From Candidatus Bathyarchaeota archaeon (GTDB lineage Archaea; Thermoproteota; Bathyarchaeia; 40CM-2-53-6): a stretch of DNA of 24,059 bases. The DNA is taken from assembly GCA_005882905.1 (NCBI GenBank), contig VBBG01000031.1:1-24059 (forward strand), in the 5' to 3' direction. How positions within the stretch are numbered: position 1 is the stretch's first letter; each line of letters begins with the position of its first letter. A model generated the notes under the pieces. It had not been told where the DNA came from. It ran no database searches and was given only the letters and a program-made list of their open reading frames with translations. This document shows positions 1 through 6,978 of the stretch, piece after piece. A program made the translations under genes and the position numbers.

Positions 1-307
1 CGAGTTCCCCGGCAAAGCTAGTTATGTGCTAGTGTTCCTCAAGGGCAGTGTTATACTGAGGTCGATCTGAGTCCGTTCATGAGCCTACTCTCCATATGCC
101 TCTAGCGTGCAATAATCACGTCGGAAAAAAATTCATGCGAAGAGCTCGGGCCCAGTCGGAACCTTAGTGTCTCGTCAACGAGCATTTACATTTCGAAAAG
201 GTCTTATGAGCTGATTTTTGAACGTGGTTTTAAAGACTGTTTTCGAATGCTGGATTCAGATCCAGTTTCTAGTATCGAGCTCAAAATTCGGGTTTGCAGC
301 TAATACC
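1..307. other. Intergenic stretch, no gene seen
   Basis: No reading frame with a recognisable product was found on either strand. The stretch holds a short perfect stem-loop at 250-265 and several A or T runs. It lies 3' of the leftward phosphatase gene, so part of it is probably that gene's 3' untranslated region. Confidence 0.5.
250..265. repeat. Perfect 6-bp stem-loop downstream of the PAP2 gene
   Basis: CTGGAT and ATCCAG pair around a TCAG loop. It lies about 43 bases past the stop of the leftward phosphatase gene. On the plus strand it is followed by TTTCT. It could contribute to transcript end formation or be chance; there is no long T run on the minus strand. Confidence 0.35.
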
Positions 308-958
308 CTACTTGGCTGTTCGGAGTCTGGCCATTGAGATGGCGAATGTTCCGCAAAATATTCCCAGGAAGCTTCCGCCTATAACGTCGCTTGGATAATG
401 CAATCCCAGGATGATCATGCAGACTCCTGTAGCGATCGCGAGTGCGACGAAGGGGATGCGCCATGAAGGGTACCTCGTCCAGATCACTGTTGCTACAGTG
501 AATGCGTTTGTCGTATGTCCTGACGGGAAGCCGTGGTTGGCTGGGATCTCGAAACGGGCGGTTATTCCGAGGGTTGGGTCTTGGAAGGGTCGTGGTAGTC
601 CGAATGACAGCTTTAGAATATCAGTGAGCGTCATAGCCGACACGATAGCGACGGCCAGCACAAGTGAGCTTGTCCAGTCGTAGGGGTCCCTCCGGAAGAC
701 GTATTGGTAGAAGACGAGGGGGACCCAGATCACATCGCCGAGAGTAGCGATGACGCCTACGATAAGGATGGCAGTATCACTTTGGACGAGGCTGTAGAGG
801 GCGATGGCCCCGTTCTTGTTCAGTGACGTAGCAAGCTGCCAGAAGACAAGCCAGGCTAGGAGGAAACCGACTAGACAGACCATGATCACTGGGAGAGAAG
901 TTCGAAGACTTCGAACCCACGACGTCAGGTCAAATCCTAGGTTTCCTGCCAACGACAT
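308..958 (-). CDS. PAP2-superfamily membrane phosphatase
   Basis: Predicted integral-membrane lipid or diphosphate phosphatase of the PAP2 type, acting on polyprenyl or phosphatidyl phosphates at the membrane. Numbering the longest form from a GTG at 976 (222 residues), motif 1 is K122-x6-R129-P130, motif 2 is PSGH at 151-154, and motif 3 keeps H193 and D197 (GLHYPSD). About five or six hydrophobic segments surround these motifs, as usual in the family. The ATG at 958 (residue 7) is preferred over the GTG because it directly precedes the first recognisable sequence. The Ser-Arg pair that normally opens motif 3 reads Cys-Met here (residues 186-187), so a phosphate-binding arginine is missing. 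The substrate cannot be told from sequence. The gene appears monocistronic. Confidence 0.85.
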   Translation of the reverse strand: MSLAGNLGFDLTSWVRSLRTSLPVIMVCLVGFLLAWLVFWQLATSLNKNGAIALYSLVQSDTAILIVGVIATLGDVIWVPLVFYQYVFRRDPYDWTSSLVLAVAIVSAMTLTDILKLSFGLPRPFQDPTLGITARFEIPANHGFPSGHTTNAFTVATVIWTRYPSWRIPFVALAIATGVCMIILGLHYPSDVIGGSFLGIFCGTFAISMARLRTAK

Positions 959-1190
959 GCTCGGTTCCGGCACCACACCACCCTGGTTGATGATAGAAGG
1001 ATGTTTCCTCGGATCTTGACGAGGGTTTCCCAGTCACAGGAAGAACTTTCATTAGCGTCTTATGAGTTCCCGAGGAGATTTCTGTAGCATCCTTGACGAC
1101 CTAGCCGGTCGCACCATCGTGCGACCCACTTGTGATGAGTTGTGTCCACAAATCTTATCAGGACTAACTGTCGCCGAACGGTCTCTGAAA

Positions 1191-1969
1191 ATGAAATCAC
1201 AGACACACCTAACCATTTCATCTGCCAGCGCGACTGCTCTCATCCTTCTCTCCTTCCTCTCTCTAGCCTCAGCAGCCCCTATTCCACAACTGACCCTAGC
1301 ACCGCGGACACATGACGGAAGCTTCCAGAGTACAAACTGGAGCGGCTACGCAGTAACCGGACCCTCTGGATCGGTAAACGACGCCAAAGGATCATGGACC
1401 GTCCCGGCAATTCAAGGCTCCTGCCCCAGCACTAACCAGTACTCATCCTTCTGGGTGGGAATAGACGGGTTCAGCTCCGGGACTGTGGAACAGACAGGCA
1501 CAGACTCCGACTGCCAGAACGGCGCCCCCACCTACTACGCATGGTACGAATTCTACCCACACCCCGCCTTCCTCATCAACGGCCTCACCATAACTCCTGG
1601 AGACCACATCACCGCGGAAGCCAGCTTCAACGGAAGATCGTTCACCGTAACCATAACCGACACGACAACAAGCAAATCCTTCAGCACATCAGCAAAAGTA
1701 CACTCTGCTCAACGATCATCAGCAGAATGGATCGCTGAAGCACCATCCTCCAGCGGAGGCATTCTGCCCTAGCCGACTTTGGAACAGTCTCATTCTCAGC
1801 GTGCACCGCCATGGTCAGTGGGACTCCAGGAACGATCGGATCCTTCGGGTCCTCAGTCCAGGTGATCACAATGGTTTCCAACTCGGGAGCAGTCAAGGCC
1901 CAGCCATCGTCTCTGTCCGGTAGCGGCGGCGACAGTTTCTCAGTCACGTGGAAGAGCTCGGGTCCCTAG
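1191..1969 (+). pseudogene. Secreted G1 (eqolisin) glutamic peptidase, frameshifted
   Basis: The gene encodes an exported acid endopeptidase of family G1. From the ATG at 1191 there is a signal peptide (hydrophobic core about residues 14-26, likely cleavage after LASA at 28). The mature domain opens with STNWSGYAV and contains SFWVGIDG, the catalytic Gln in EQTG (Q101) and the catalytic Glu in AEWI (E179). The frame then meets TAG at 1770, immediately after GGILP. Reading on in the -1 frame from 1769 gives LADFGTVSF, exactly the sequence expected next in this family, and stays open for 66 codons to TAG at 1967. One C appears to be missing from CCC(C)TAG. The repaired protein would have about 259 residues, normal for the family. 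This may be a true pseudogene, a sequencing deletion or, less likely, a recoding site. Confidence 0.85.
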
Positions 1970-2001
1970 CGGGACCCATCCCCATTTTTCTCCCAAGAGA
2001 C

Positions 2002-2220
2002 TCAGGATTCGAGTATTGACATATCCCCGTTCGGACAATTGCAATGCGGTTCCGGTTCACCAGCCTCCAACAATTCAGTCCATGTAGGAAATCTCTTCAC
2101 CTTGGAGGCATGACTGAGAGCTTTCGCGCTCCCGAGCCTTGACTTCTTTCTGAAAAGTCCGGTGTAATTACTAGAAGTAACTATTGGACGTGCACGGCGG
2201 CTATAAGCGACGGCGGACAT
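2002..2220 (-). CDS. Possible small hypothetical protein
   Basis: A 72-codon leftward frame fills most of the 375-base space between the peptidase and the solenoid gene. The predicted protein is basic in its first half (FRKKSRLGSAKAL) and ends in an acidic tail with Cys-Asn-Cys near residue 60. The frame extends upstream to 2472, but that part runs antisense to the solenoid gene and looks like a shadow, so the ATG at 2220 was chosen. I do not recognise the family, and no convincing promoter or ribosome site is visible. Confidence 0.3.
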   Translation of the reverse strand: MSAVAYSRRARPIVTSSNYTGLFRKKSRLGSAKALSHASKVKRFPTWTELLEAGEPEPHCNCPNGDMSILES

Positions 2221-2344
2221 TGGTCGGTTTGACGAGAAATGTGTCACGTCAAGATAGACGCTGAGAGAATAGAGCAAGCAACCGTCAAAAACTGGCTCAC
2301 CGCAAACAGTCAGAGACTGGCTCTCCGATAGAGGCTTCCAGAGA

Positions 2345-3586
2345 ATGGGAGATATCTCCATCCCCAAGGGCGCGACAGCCAAGCTCGGCCGGGTCGAGGG
2401 CGACCTCAGAGTCGGCCAGGGAGCAAGAGCAGAATCAGAAGGTGCCATAATTGAGGTAACCGGACGGGTCATCTGCGAAGGCGAAGCCGAGTTTCAGGGG
2501 AGCCTATCATGCTCGGAGTTCTCGGCTCGCGGAGCATGGGGGTCTGGGGGCAAGATCAAGATCCTTGGCGATCTCAAGGCCACTGGCGAGGTCAGAGTTG
2601 AGAACGGACAATTATCCATCGACGGCTCACTCGACGCGGCCTCAGTCAATATCGACAAGGCCCTCTGGGTCGGCGGAAATGCCCGAGCAGACGACTTCGA
2701 TGTTGGAGGTGTCCTAGAGGTCAGAGGAAACATCATGGGAAGGAAGGTGGACGTAGGCGGCTCCTTCAAGGTCCAGGGTGCAGCCGACGTCGATGAGGTG
2801 GATGTTGGAGGCAGCGTCGACATAGCCGGCCTCGTAAGGTGCTCGCAGCTCGATGTCGGAGGAATGGCCCGGATCGGCGGCGGAGAAGTCAGCAAAGACG
2901 TGGACGTGGGCGGAAAATTCGAATCGACCAAGCCCCTCAAGTTCTCCAAGATTGATGTCGGTGGTCTTGCAACACTCGGCGAAGGCGGGGAAGGAGGAGA
3001 TGTCGACGTGGGGGGAAAGTTCGAGAGCAGAGCAGACCTATCATTCAACTCCCTCGATGTAGGAGGTCTCGCGTCGATCAACGGAAACGGAAGAGGGGTT
3101 GAAGTAGACGTTGGAGGACTCTTGCGCGTATCAGGAAGCCTAACGCTCGAGAAAGACCTTGACATCGGTGGTAGAGCGTACGTCGGTGCCGAACTCAGAC
3201 TCGACTCGCTTGAAGTTGGTGGGTCAATGGAGGCAGACCAGATAGTTGCCCGGAAAAGCATCGAGGTGGGAGGAGACCTCAAGACCGTCAAAGGAGCTAA
3301 GGGAGACAGCGTCGAGCTGGGACATGGTTCAAGAACGATGGGTCCCATCGTGGCACGCATCGTGAGTGTCGGACACGGAGGCAAAGTCGAGGACGTCTAC
3401 GCGGACAAGCTAGAACTGGAACACGGCTCGCGAGCTAGAAACCTCTACTTCAGAGAAGGCGAAATCGAAGCAGGAGTCCACATCGAGGGAGAGGTATTGT
3501 ACACGGACAGAATAGAATCCTCGCCCGACGTGAGATTCGCAAAACAGCCATCCAGAGTAAACGAGCTACCCAAACCGCCACTCTGA
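2345..3586 (+). CDS. Bactofilin-like polymer-forming beta-solenoid protein
   Basis: A 413-residue soluble protein with no signal peptide or membrane segment. Nearly the whole chain is made of short beta-rungs. From residue 118 to about 373 a 17-residue unit beginning (V/L/I/F)-(D/E)-(V/I)-G-G recurs about 14 times. The N-terminal 117 residues are more divergent rungs of the same kind, and the C-terminal 40 residues leave the pattern and end in a Pro/Lys tail. This is the architecture of bactofilin and 'polymer-forming cytoskeletal' proteins, which self-assemble into filaments without nucleotide, but it is much longer than a typical bactofilin of 100-200 residues. Late repeats change from VGG to LGH, VGH and LEH. 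The winged-helix gene starts 4 bases after the stop, suggesting co-transcription. A cytoskeletal or surface-scaffold role is inferred. Confidence 0.75.
   Translation: MGDISIPKGATAKLGRVEGDLRVGQGARAESEGAIIEVTGRVICEGEAEFQGSLSCSEFSARGAWGSGGKIKILGDLKATGEVRVENGQLSIDGSLDAASVNIDKALWVGGNARADDFDVGGVLEVRGNIMGRKVDVGGSFKVQGAADVDEVDVGGSVDIAGLVRCSQLDVGGMARIGGGEVSKDVDVGGKFESTKPLKFSKIDVGGLATLGEGGEGGDVDVGGKFESRADLSFNSLDVGGLASINGNGRGVEVDVGGLLRVSGSLTLEKDLDIGGRAYVGAELRLDSLEVGGSMEADQIVARKSIEVGGDLKTVKGAKGDSVELGHGSRTMGPIVARIVSVGHGGKVEDVYADKLELEHGSRARNLYFREGEIEAGVHIEGEVLYTDRIESSPDVRFAKQPSRVNELPKPPL
2696..3463 (+). repeat. 51-base coding repeat (17-residue solenoid unit)
   Basis: About 14 in-frame units repeat here, most exactly 51 bases long, each starting with a codon block for x-Asp/Glu-Val-Gly-Gly. 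One unit is 18 residues and one near the end is 16, and the last is about 18. The DNA copies have diverged at synonymous and outward-facing positions, so the array looks old rather than freshly expanded. Confidence 0.8.
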
Positions 3587-3590
3587 GAAA

Positions 3591-3872
3591 TTGCAGCCCG
3601 CCAAACGGTCACGGATGGACATCTACGCAGAGATTCTAGAAGCGTTGAAACGGAAGGGACTGACCCGGATAACAAGGGTCTCCTACGCGGTCGGCCTGCC
3701 TGTCGACCGCACCAAGAACTTTCTCAAAGACCTATCCTCTTCCGGGCTGGTCGCGATGCAGACGGGCGAAGACTCGGGCTACTCTATCACACATCGGGGA
3801 CTAGAATTTCTCGACGCTTACTGGAAGCTGAAAGGATTCCTCGACTTTATCGGCGGAGAATCTCAGCAATGA
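3591..3872 (+). CDS. Small winged-helix DNA-binding protein
   Basis: A 93-residue single-domain archaeal winged-helix protein of the HTH_45 type. Visible features are the opening KRSRMDIYAEILEALKRKG helix, a recognition region near residues 35-53 (PVDRTKNFLKDLSSSGLV), a wing around GYSITHRG, and a C-terminal helix containing LEFLDAYWKLKGFLDFI. Such proteins usually act as transcription regulators. The first start is TTG at 3591, 4 bases after the preceding stop; ATG at 3615 is the alternative but would cut the KRSR stretch that family members usually keep. It may regulate its own operon with the solenoid protein. No ligand-binding domain is present. Confidence 0.8.
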   Translation: MQPAKRSRMDIYAEILEALKRKGLTRITRVSYAVGLPVDRTKNFLKDLSSSGLVAMQTGEDSGYSITHRGLEFLDAYWKLKGFLDFIGGESQQ

Positions 3873-3970
3873 ATGGCCGGGCGATCAGTGGAAACTTGTT
3901 CCGGGAGTGAGACCCTCCCTGTTCATCTTCCCAGAGTCGGGAATGACCAGAATTCAGTCTTCATCCCATC

Positions 3971-4117
3971 TTAAGGGTTCGACTTTAGCCAGTCAGGAAT
4001 TACCACAGCACTAAGCAGTTCCTGAATTGACACGCCTCGCTTCTTGGCTTTCGTCTCAAGTCTTCGAAACATCTCGATGCTCACCATCAGCATGAACTTA
4101 GGATTCGTCGAAGACAA
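3971..4117 (-). CDS. 48-residue ribbon-helix-helix-like miniprotein
   Basis: A very short leftward gene in the gap after the winged-helix gene. It has a beta-strand (KFMLMVSIEMF), then a helix (RRLETKAKKRG), a turn, a second helix (VSIQELLSAVVI) and the terminal PDWLKSNP. That order matches the CopG/ribbon-helix-helix fold, and small archaeal proteins ending in a similar xPxWLK motif are common. TTG at 4117 follows GGGAGG (4120-4125) by only 2 bases; ATG at 4093 is a shorter alternative starting inside the strand. It probably binds DNA as a dimer; the target is unknown. Confidence 0.6.
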   Translation of the reverse strand: MSSTNPKFMLMVSIEMFRRLETKAKKRGVSIQELLSAVVIPDWLKSNP

Positions 4118-4250
4118 AGCCTCCCGTTAGTAGAATTGTGTCCGAAGCTCTCAGTGTGTTTCTCGGTAGAAGATCAGACTTTCCTGATACGTTTGGTAGA
4201 GATTCTTGCACTAAAGAGCCTGGTACAAGACTCCCCGTGTAGGACCGGCC

Positions 4251-4574
4251 TTATTGGGGATTTCTTTGAGACAACCTGTCACTGTGGCTCCTCTCAACCT
4301 CTTCTCCTCTAGAACGGTACTTGGCGTAGGCGAGGAGCAGCCCATACCCAATAGCTGTGTAGAATAGAATGTCAAGTCCGAAGCCCAACCAGTCATAAGC
4401 GATAGCGAGCAAGCACGATGTGGAGATTGCGATGCCAGGTGGTGGGCATCCGCCGGTCTTCCAGGCGAGGGGGAAACCGTACCCGCCGATCCAATTGCCA
4501 ATCAGGACGGTGACCAGAGTAAGGAAGGTGCCGATTAGGATGAGAGTGGGCCAGAGAACGACCGGACGAGTCAT
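4251..4574 (-). CDS. Small hypothetical membrane protein
   Basis: A 107-residue protein with a hydrophobic segment at about residues 8-25, a Gly/Pro loop with one Cys (KTGGCPPPG, 39-47), a second hydrophobic stretch (about 48-62) and a third (about 66-83). The C-terminal tail is charged and probably cytosolic. I do not recognise the family. It starts at ATG 4574, 75 bases downstream of the stop of the HExxH gene on the same strand, so co-transcription is possible. Confidence 0.6.
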   Translation of the reverse strand: MTRPVVLWPTLILIGTFLTLVTVLIGNWIGGYGFPLAWKTGGCPPPGIAISTSCLLAIAYDWLGFGLDILFYTAIGYGLLLAYAKYRSRGEEVERSHSDRLSQRNPQ

Positions 4575-4648
4575 TGATCTCAGGACTTGGCGACTTCGAA
4601 TCTAAGGCGGTTCTAAGCTTAAACGGTTTGTCGGAGAGTCGAGCCTCG

Positions 4649-5167
4649 CTAGGCTACGTAGCTCTTGTATTCTTTCTCAAACTCGCGGACGATCTCGAAC
4701 TTGGGCAGTCTCCGGGACCGGAGCTCGGTGTGGTGCTGGAAGGTTATTTCCGGAAAGACGACAGCGGGTCCATCAGCAGCCAGCCTCGTGGCTGGATGGT
4801 CGGGTCCCAGGACCCGCGCGCAGATCTGGCGGGTCAATCGTCTAACCTCGCCCTCGTCAACATATCCCAACGTGTGCAGATACTCGTGAAGTAGTGTGTA
4901 GAACACGTAGGCGTTGAGATACCGGCGGTCCTTCGCTAGGTGGGTGACCTGGTCGAGGAGGCTACGGTTCATCACTATAAAGTTGGAGCCCATCTGGTGA
5001 AACGCGCCGATGTACTCGGGAAGGTCAGCAAGGCCCAGCATCAACCCGGTCCGCCTCTTTCCAATGCTCGTCTTGACCGATTTCTTGACGAGCTGGAAGA
5101 CCTCGCTGAAGTTGAAGCTTCGATCCAGTCCCTCAGAGATTCCTATGCTGGTTTGTGGCGGCTCCAA
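4649..5167 (-). CDS. HExxH putative metalloprotease
   Basis: A 172-residue soluble protein with a zinc-metallopeptidase signature, HEYLH at 94-98 inside a helix (TLLHEYLHTLGY). Glu105, Glu107 and His124 are candidate third ligands. Upstream lies a conserved-looking block, LPEYIGAFHQMGSNFIVMNR (49-68), that I associate with uncharacterised archaeal proteins. No signal peptide is seen, so action in the cytosol is likely. The start is TTG at 5167, because the frame is closed by TGA just upstream and no internal ATG precedes the conserved part. The divergent methyltransferase starts only about 50 bases away, so the two promoters must overlap. The substrate is unknown. Confidence 0.65.
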   Translation of the reverse strand: MEPPQTSIGISEGLDRSFNFSEVFQLVKKSVKTSIGKRRTGLMLGLADLPEYIGAFHQMGSNFIVMNRSLLDQVTHLAKDRRYLNAYVFYTLLHEYLHTLGYVDEGEVRRLTRQICARVLGPDHPATRLAADGPAVVFPEITFQHHTELRSRRLPKFEIVREFEKEYKSYVA

Positions 5168-5218
5168 TCTCAGAATTCAACTCCGAACGATGAGGCTATA
5201 GTATTCCAAGATTGATCT

Positions 5219-5989
5219 TTGTCCGGGCGGCTATTTAAGGACTGGATTTCTCAACAGACAATCAGGGGAGAGACGTCGAGCCATACTAGGGACGAGTGGA
5301 CCGACGTTAAGAAGGCTGTTGAACAGGCTCTCCCGTTCTACGAATCGATCAGCGAAATAATCTCTCTCGGTCTGGCCGGGCCTCTGAGGCGCCGAGCCAT
5401 CCGTAGACTCGAGACTAGGAGAAACGACTGGGTTCTAGATTCAGGAACGGGCCCAGGAGTTAGTAGCAGGATGCTGCTCGACGATGGCTTCGAGAAGGTG
5501 ATCGGTCTAGACCCTTCTCTAATCCTCTTAGGATCCACCAAAAACCGTCTCAGTGACGGTTTCTATCCAGTCCGCGGCGTTGCAGAGAACCTACCGTTTC
5601 GAAACGGGAGCATGGCCGGAGCAATCACATGTTTCTCCTTACGCGACGTCCGGGACAGAGAGGCTTCAGTTGCGGAGTTTGCCAGAGTCGTCAGAGAGGG
5701 AGGTCGTCTGGAAATAGTCGATGTCGGAAAACCTGACAGCCCATTCTTTCAAAGGCTCATCAGCCTCTACATCGTTCTGGTGATGCCGATTGTTGCCAAG
5801 TTTTTCATCCGTGGACGCGCTCGAGGGAATCCTTTTCGTATGATCGTTCCCACTTTTCATCGACTTTCAACGAATCAGAACCTCACGCTATTGGCTGAGC
5901 GCGAGTTCGGTTCATCTAGGCTTCACGAGTTTCTTCTTGGAGGATTAGTGATAGTCGAAGCAACACAGACAAGTTTCTCGCGTCCTTAG
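5219..5989 (+). CDS. UbiE/MenG-like SAM-dependent methyltransferase
   Basis: A 256-residue class I methyltransferase. SAM motif I is LDSGTGPG (73-80), followed by the acidic residue in GLDPS (96-100). The AENLPFRNGSMAG block (122-134), FSLRDVRDRE (139-148) and RVVREGGRLEIVDVGKP (156-172) correspond to the UbiE/COQ5 order. These enzymes C-methylate demethylmenaquinone or related quinones, so a role in quinone synthesis is plausible but other small-molecule substrates cannot be excluded. A hydrophobic stretch at about 180-195 is typical for lipid-quinone methyltransferases. The start is TTG at 5219. A TATA-like CTATTTAAG lies inside the first codons (from about 5230), so a later start is possible. 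Confidence 0.8.
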   Translation: MSGRLFKDWISQQTIRGETSSHTRDEWTDVKKAVEQALPFYESISEIISLGLAGPLRRRAIRRLETRRNDWVLDSGTGPGVSSRMLLDDGFEKVIGLDPSLILLGSTKNRLSDGFYPVRGVAENLPFRNGSMAGAITCFSLRDVRDREASVAEFARVVREGGRLEIVDVGKPDSPFFQRLISLYIVLVMPIVAKFFIRGRARGNPFRMIVPTFHRLSTNQNLTLLAEREFGSSRLHEFLLGGLVIVEATQTSFSRP

Positions 5990-6084
5990 AAGCAAAGGCA
6001 AAGAGCCATTCGAATATGAAAAACGATGGCGACGCGCGAGACTCACGGAGTGGATGCACCTCAGTTGCCGGGAACTCCCCCGGG

Positions 6085-6092
6085 CTTATATG
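6085..6092 (+). promoter_or_regulatory. TATA box for the F420-type protein at 6134
   Basis: CTTATATG, in GC-rich surroundings, lies 33-42 bases before the TTG/ATG start pair. With archaeal spacing, transcription would begin near 6114, leaving a short leader. Confidence 0.55.
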
Positions 6093-6133
6093 AGCAACGA
6101 TGACAACGCTGGCGGGACAAGCTGTTGACAGAG

Positions 6134-6514
6134 ATGCCTGCCACGCTTTCTCATTTTGACGGTGAAAAAGTGATCTCACTTGAAACCTATCGGAGAAACG
6201 GGGAGCCGGTCCGGACACCAGTATGGTTTCTGAAAGAAGACGGGCTGTTGTACGTGCACACGGACGACGGCACAGGCAAGGTGAAACGAATAATGCGAAA
6301 CCCGAAGGTTCGGATCGCCCCGTCTCACTTTAGAGGAAAACCAAAAGCAGACTATGTCGACGGTCGAGCTGAACTAGAAACAGATCCAGAAACGGTCAAG
6401 AAGTATCGCCTGCGGATATACAAGAGGTATGGCCTCCAGGGAACCTTCGCCAAGCTCAGTCAACGTTTCTCAAGAAGCAAAGCCAAAGACATAATCATCA
6501 TCATTCAGCCCTAG
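6134..6514 (+). CDS. PPOX-class F420-dependent oxidoreductase (Rv2061-like)
   Basis: A split beta-barrel protein of about 126 residues from ATG 6134 (129 from TTG 6125). The ETYRRNGEPVRTPVWFL opening, the central GLLYVHTDDGTGKVKRIMRN and NPKVRIAPSHFRGKP match the Rv2061 subgroup of the pyridoxamine-phosphate-oxidase superfamily, whose members bind the deazaflavin F420. Lys/Arg residues around GKVKRIMRN are expected to contact the cofactor phosphate. Redox substrates are unknown. It is transcribed alone from a good TATA box and followed by a hairpin at 6520. A distantly similar-fold protein lies 465 bases downstream. Confidence 0.8.
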   Translation: MPATLSHFDGEKVISLETYRRNGEPVRTPVWFLKEDGLLYVHTDDGTGKVKRIMRNPKVRIAPSHFRGKPKADYVDGRAELETDPETVKKYRLRIYKRYGLQGTFAKLSQRFSRSKAKDIIIIIQP

Positions 6515-6519
6515 TGGTT

Positions 6520-6539
6520 CTCGGGGTTTTTTACCCGAG
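6520..6539 (+). terminator. Stem-loop with T-run loop after the F420-type gene
   Basis: CTCGGG pairs with CCCGAG around a loop that includes TTTTTT, starting 5 bases after the stop codon. Archaeal termination needs a T run in the nontemplate strand, which is present here. The position just after the stop supports a terminator role. Confidence 0.5.
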
Positions 6540-6606
6540 CTGACGAAAACCAAGACGTACGAAAGAAAAAGAAAGGGGGTGACTAGGCCTCCCCGGTCAG
6601 GGATTC

Positions 6607-6753
6607 CTAGTACCTGCGATGCTTCTGATAACAGTCCCTACAATAGACTGGTCTGCCCTCTGTTGGCTGGAAGGGGACTTCCGTCTCCTTGCCACAGTCA
6701 GAACAGACGACTTTGTGCATTGTCCGAGGACTGCCATACGAACTACGACTCAT
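6607..6753 (-). CDS. 48-residue CxxC...CxxC zinc-ribbon protein
   Basis: A very short gene, on the minus strand between the two flavin-fold genes. It has CSDCGKE at 17-23 and CRDC at 38-41, separated by EVPFQPTEGRPVY, and ends in YQKHRRY. The pattern CxxCGKE...PxxPTEGRPVYCxxCY is a widespread archaeal and bacterial zinc-ribbon miniprotein, thought to bind nucleic acid. The start is ATG at 6753; an anti-Shine-Dalgarno match, GGAGGTG (6764-6770), lies 10 bases upstream, which is unusual in this window and fixes the start. ATG at residue 12 is the only alternative. Confidence 0.85.
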   Translation of the reverse strand: MSRSSYGSPRTMHKVVCSDCGKETEVPFQPTEGRPVYCRDCYQKHRRY

Positions 6754-6763
6754 CGGCCTAGTA

Positions 6764-6770
6764 CACCTCC
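6764..6770 (-). promoter_or_regulatory. Shine-Dalgarno site of the zinc-ribbon gene
   Basis: On the minus strand GGAGGTG stands 10 bases before the ATG at 6753. It is one of the few strong matches to the 16S 3' end in the window and supports translation of this very short gene. Confidence 0.55.
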
Positions 6771-6947
6771 CATTGCGTATAGGAACGAGGAGAACGCACT
6801 ACGTTAATAACCTTAGTGAGACGCGGCTCGCGATTCCAGTCGAAACACTCTCCCCATTTCATAGTGATTGGAAATCGTATGGAGCGATGCACAAGAGTGC
6901 TCCCTGCCGGGAACAGATTGAGCCGAACGACTCCCAACAAGAAACGA

Positions 6948-6955
6948 CTATATTG
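6948..6955 (+). promoter_or_regulatory. TATA box placing a leaderless start at 6979
   Basis: CTATATTG is centred about 28 bases before the ATG at 6979. With the usual archaeal TATA-to-start distance, the transcript would begin at or within a few bases of the start codon, so the mRNA is probably leaderless. Confidence 0.6.
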
Positions 6956-6978
6956 AACGTCAAGAGAAATTTGTCAGC

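Noticed and set aside
2494..3384. 296-codon leftward frame opposite the solenoid gene
   Set aside because: Its Pro-Pro-Thr-Ser repeats are simply the complement of the repeated Asp-Val-Gly-Gly codons.
3975..3995. GGGTTCGACT resembling a tRNA T-arm
   Set aside because: No acceptor, D or anticodon stems can be drawn around it, and it lies inside the mini ribbon-helix-helix gene. Other TTCGA sites in the window failed the same check.
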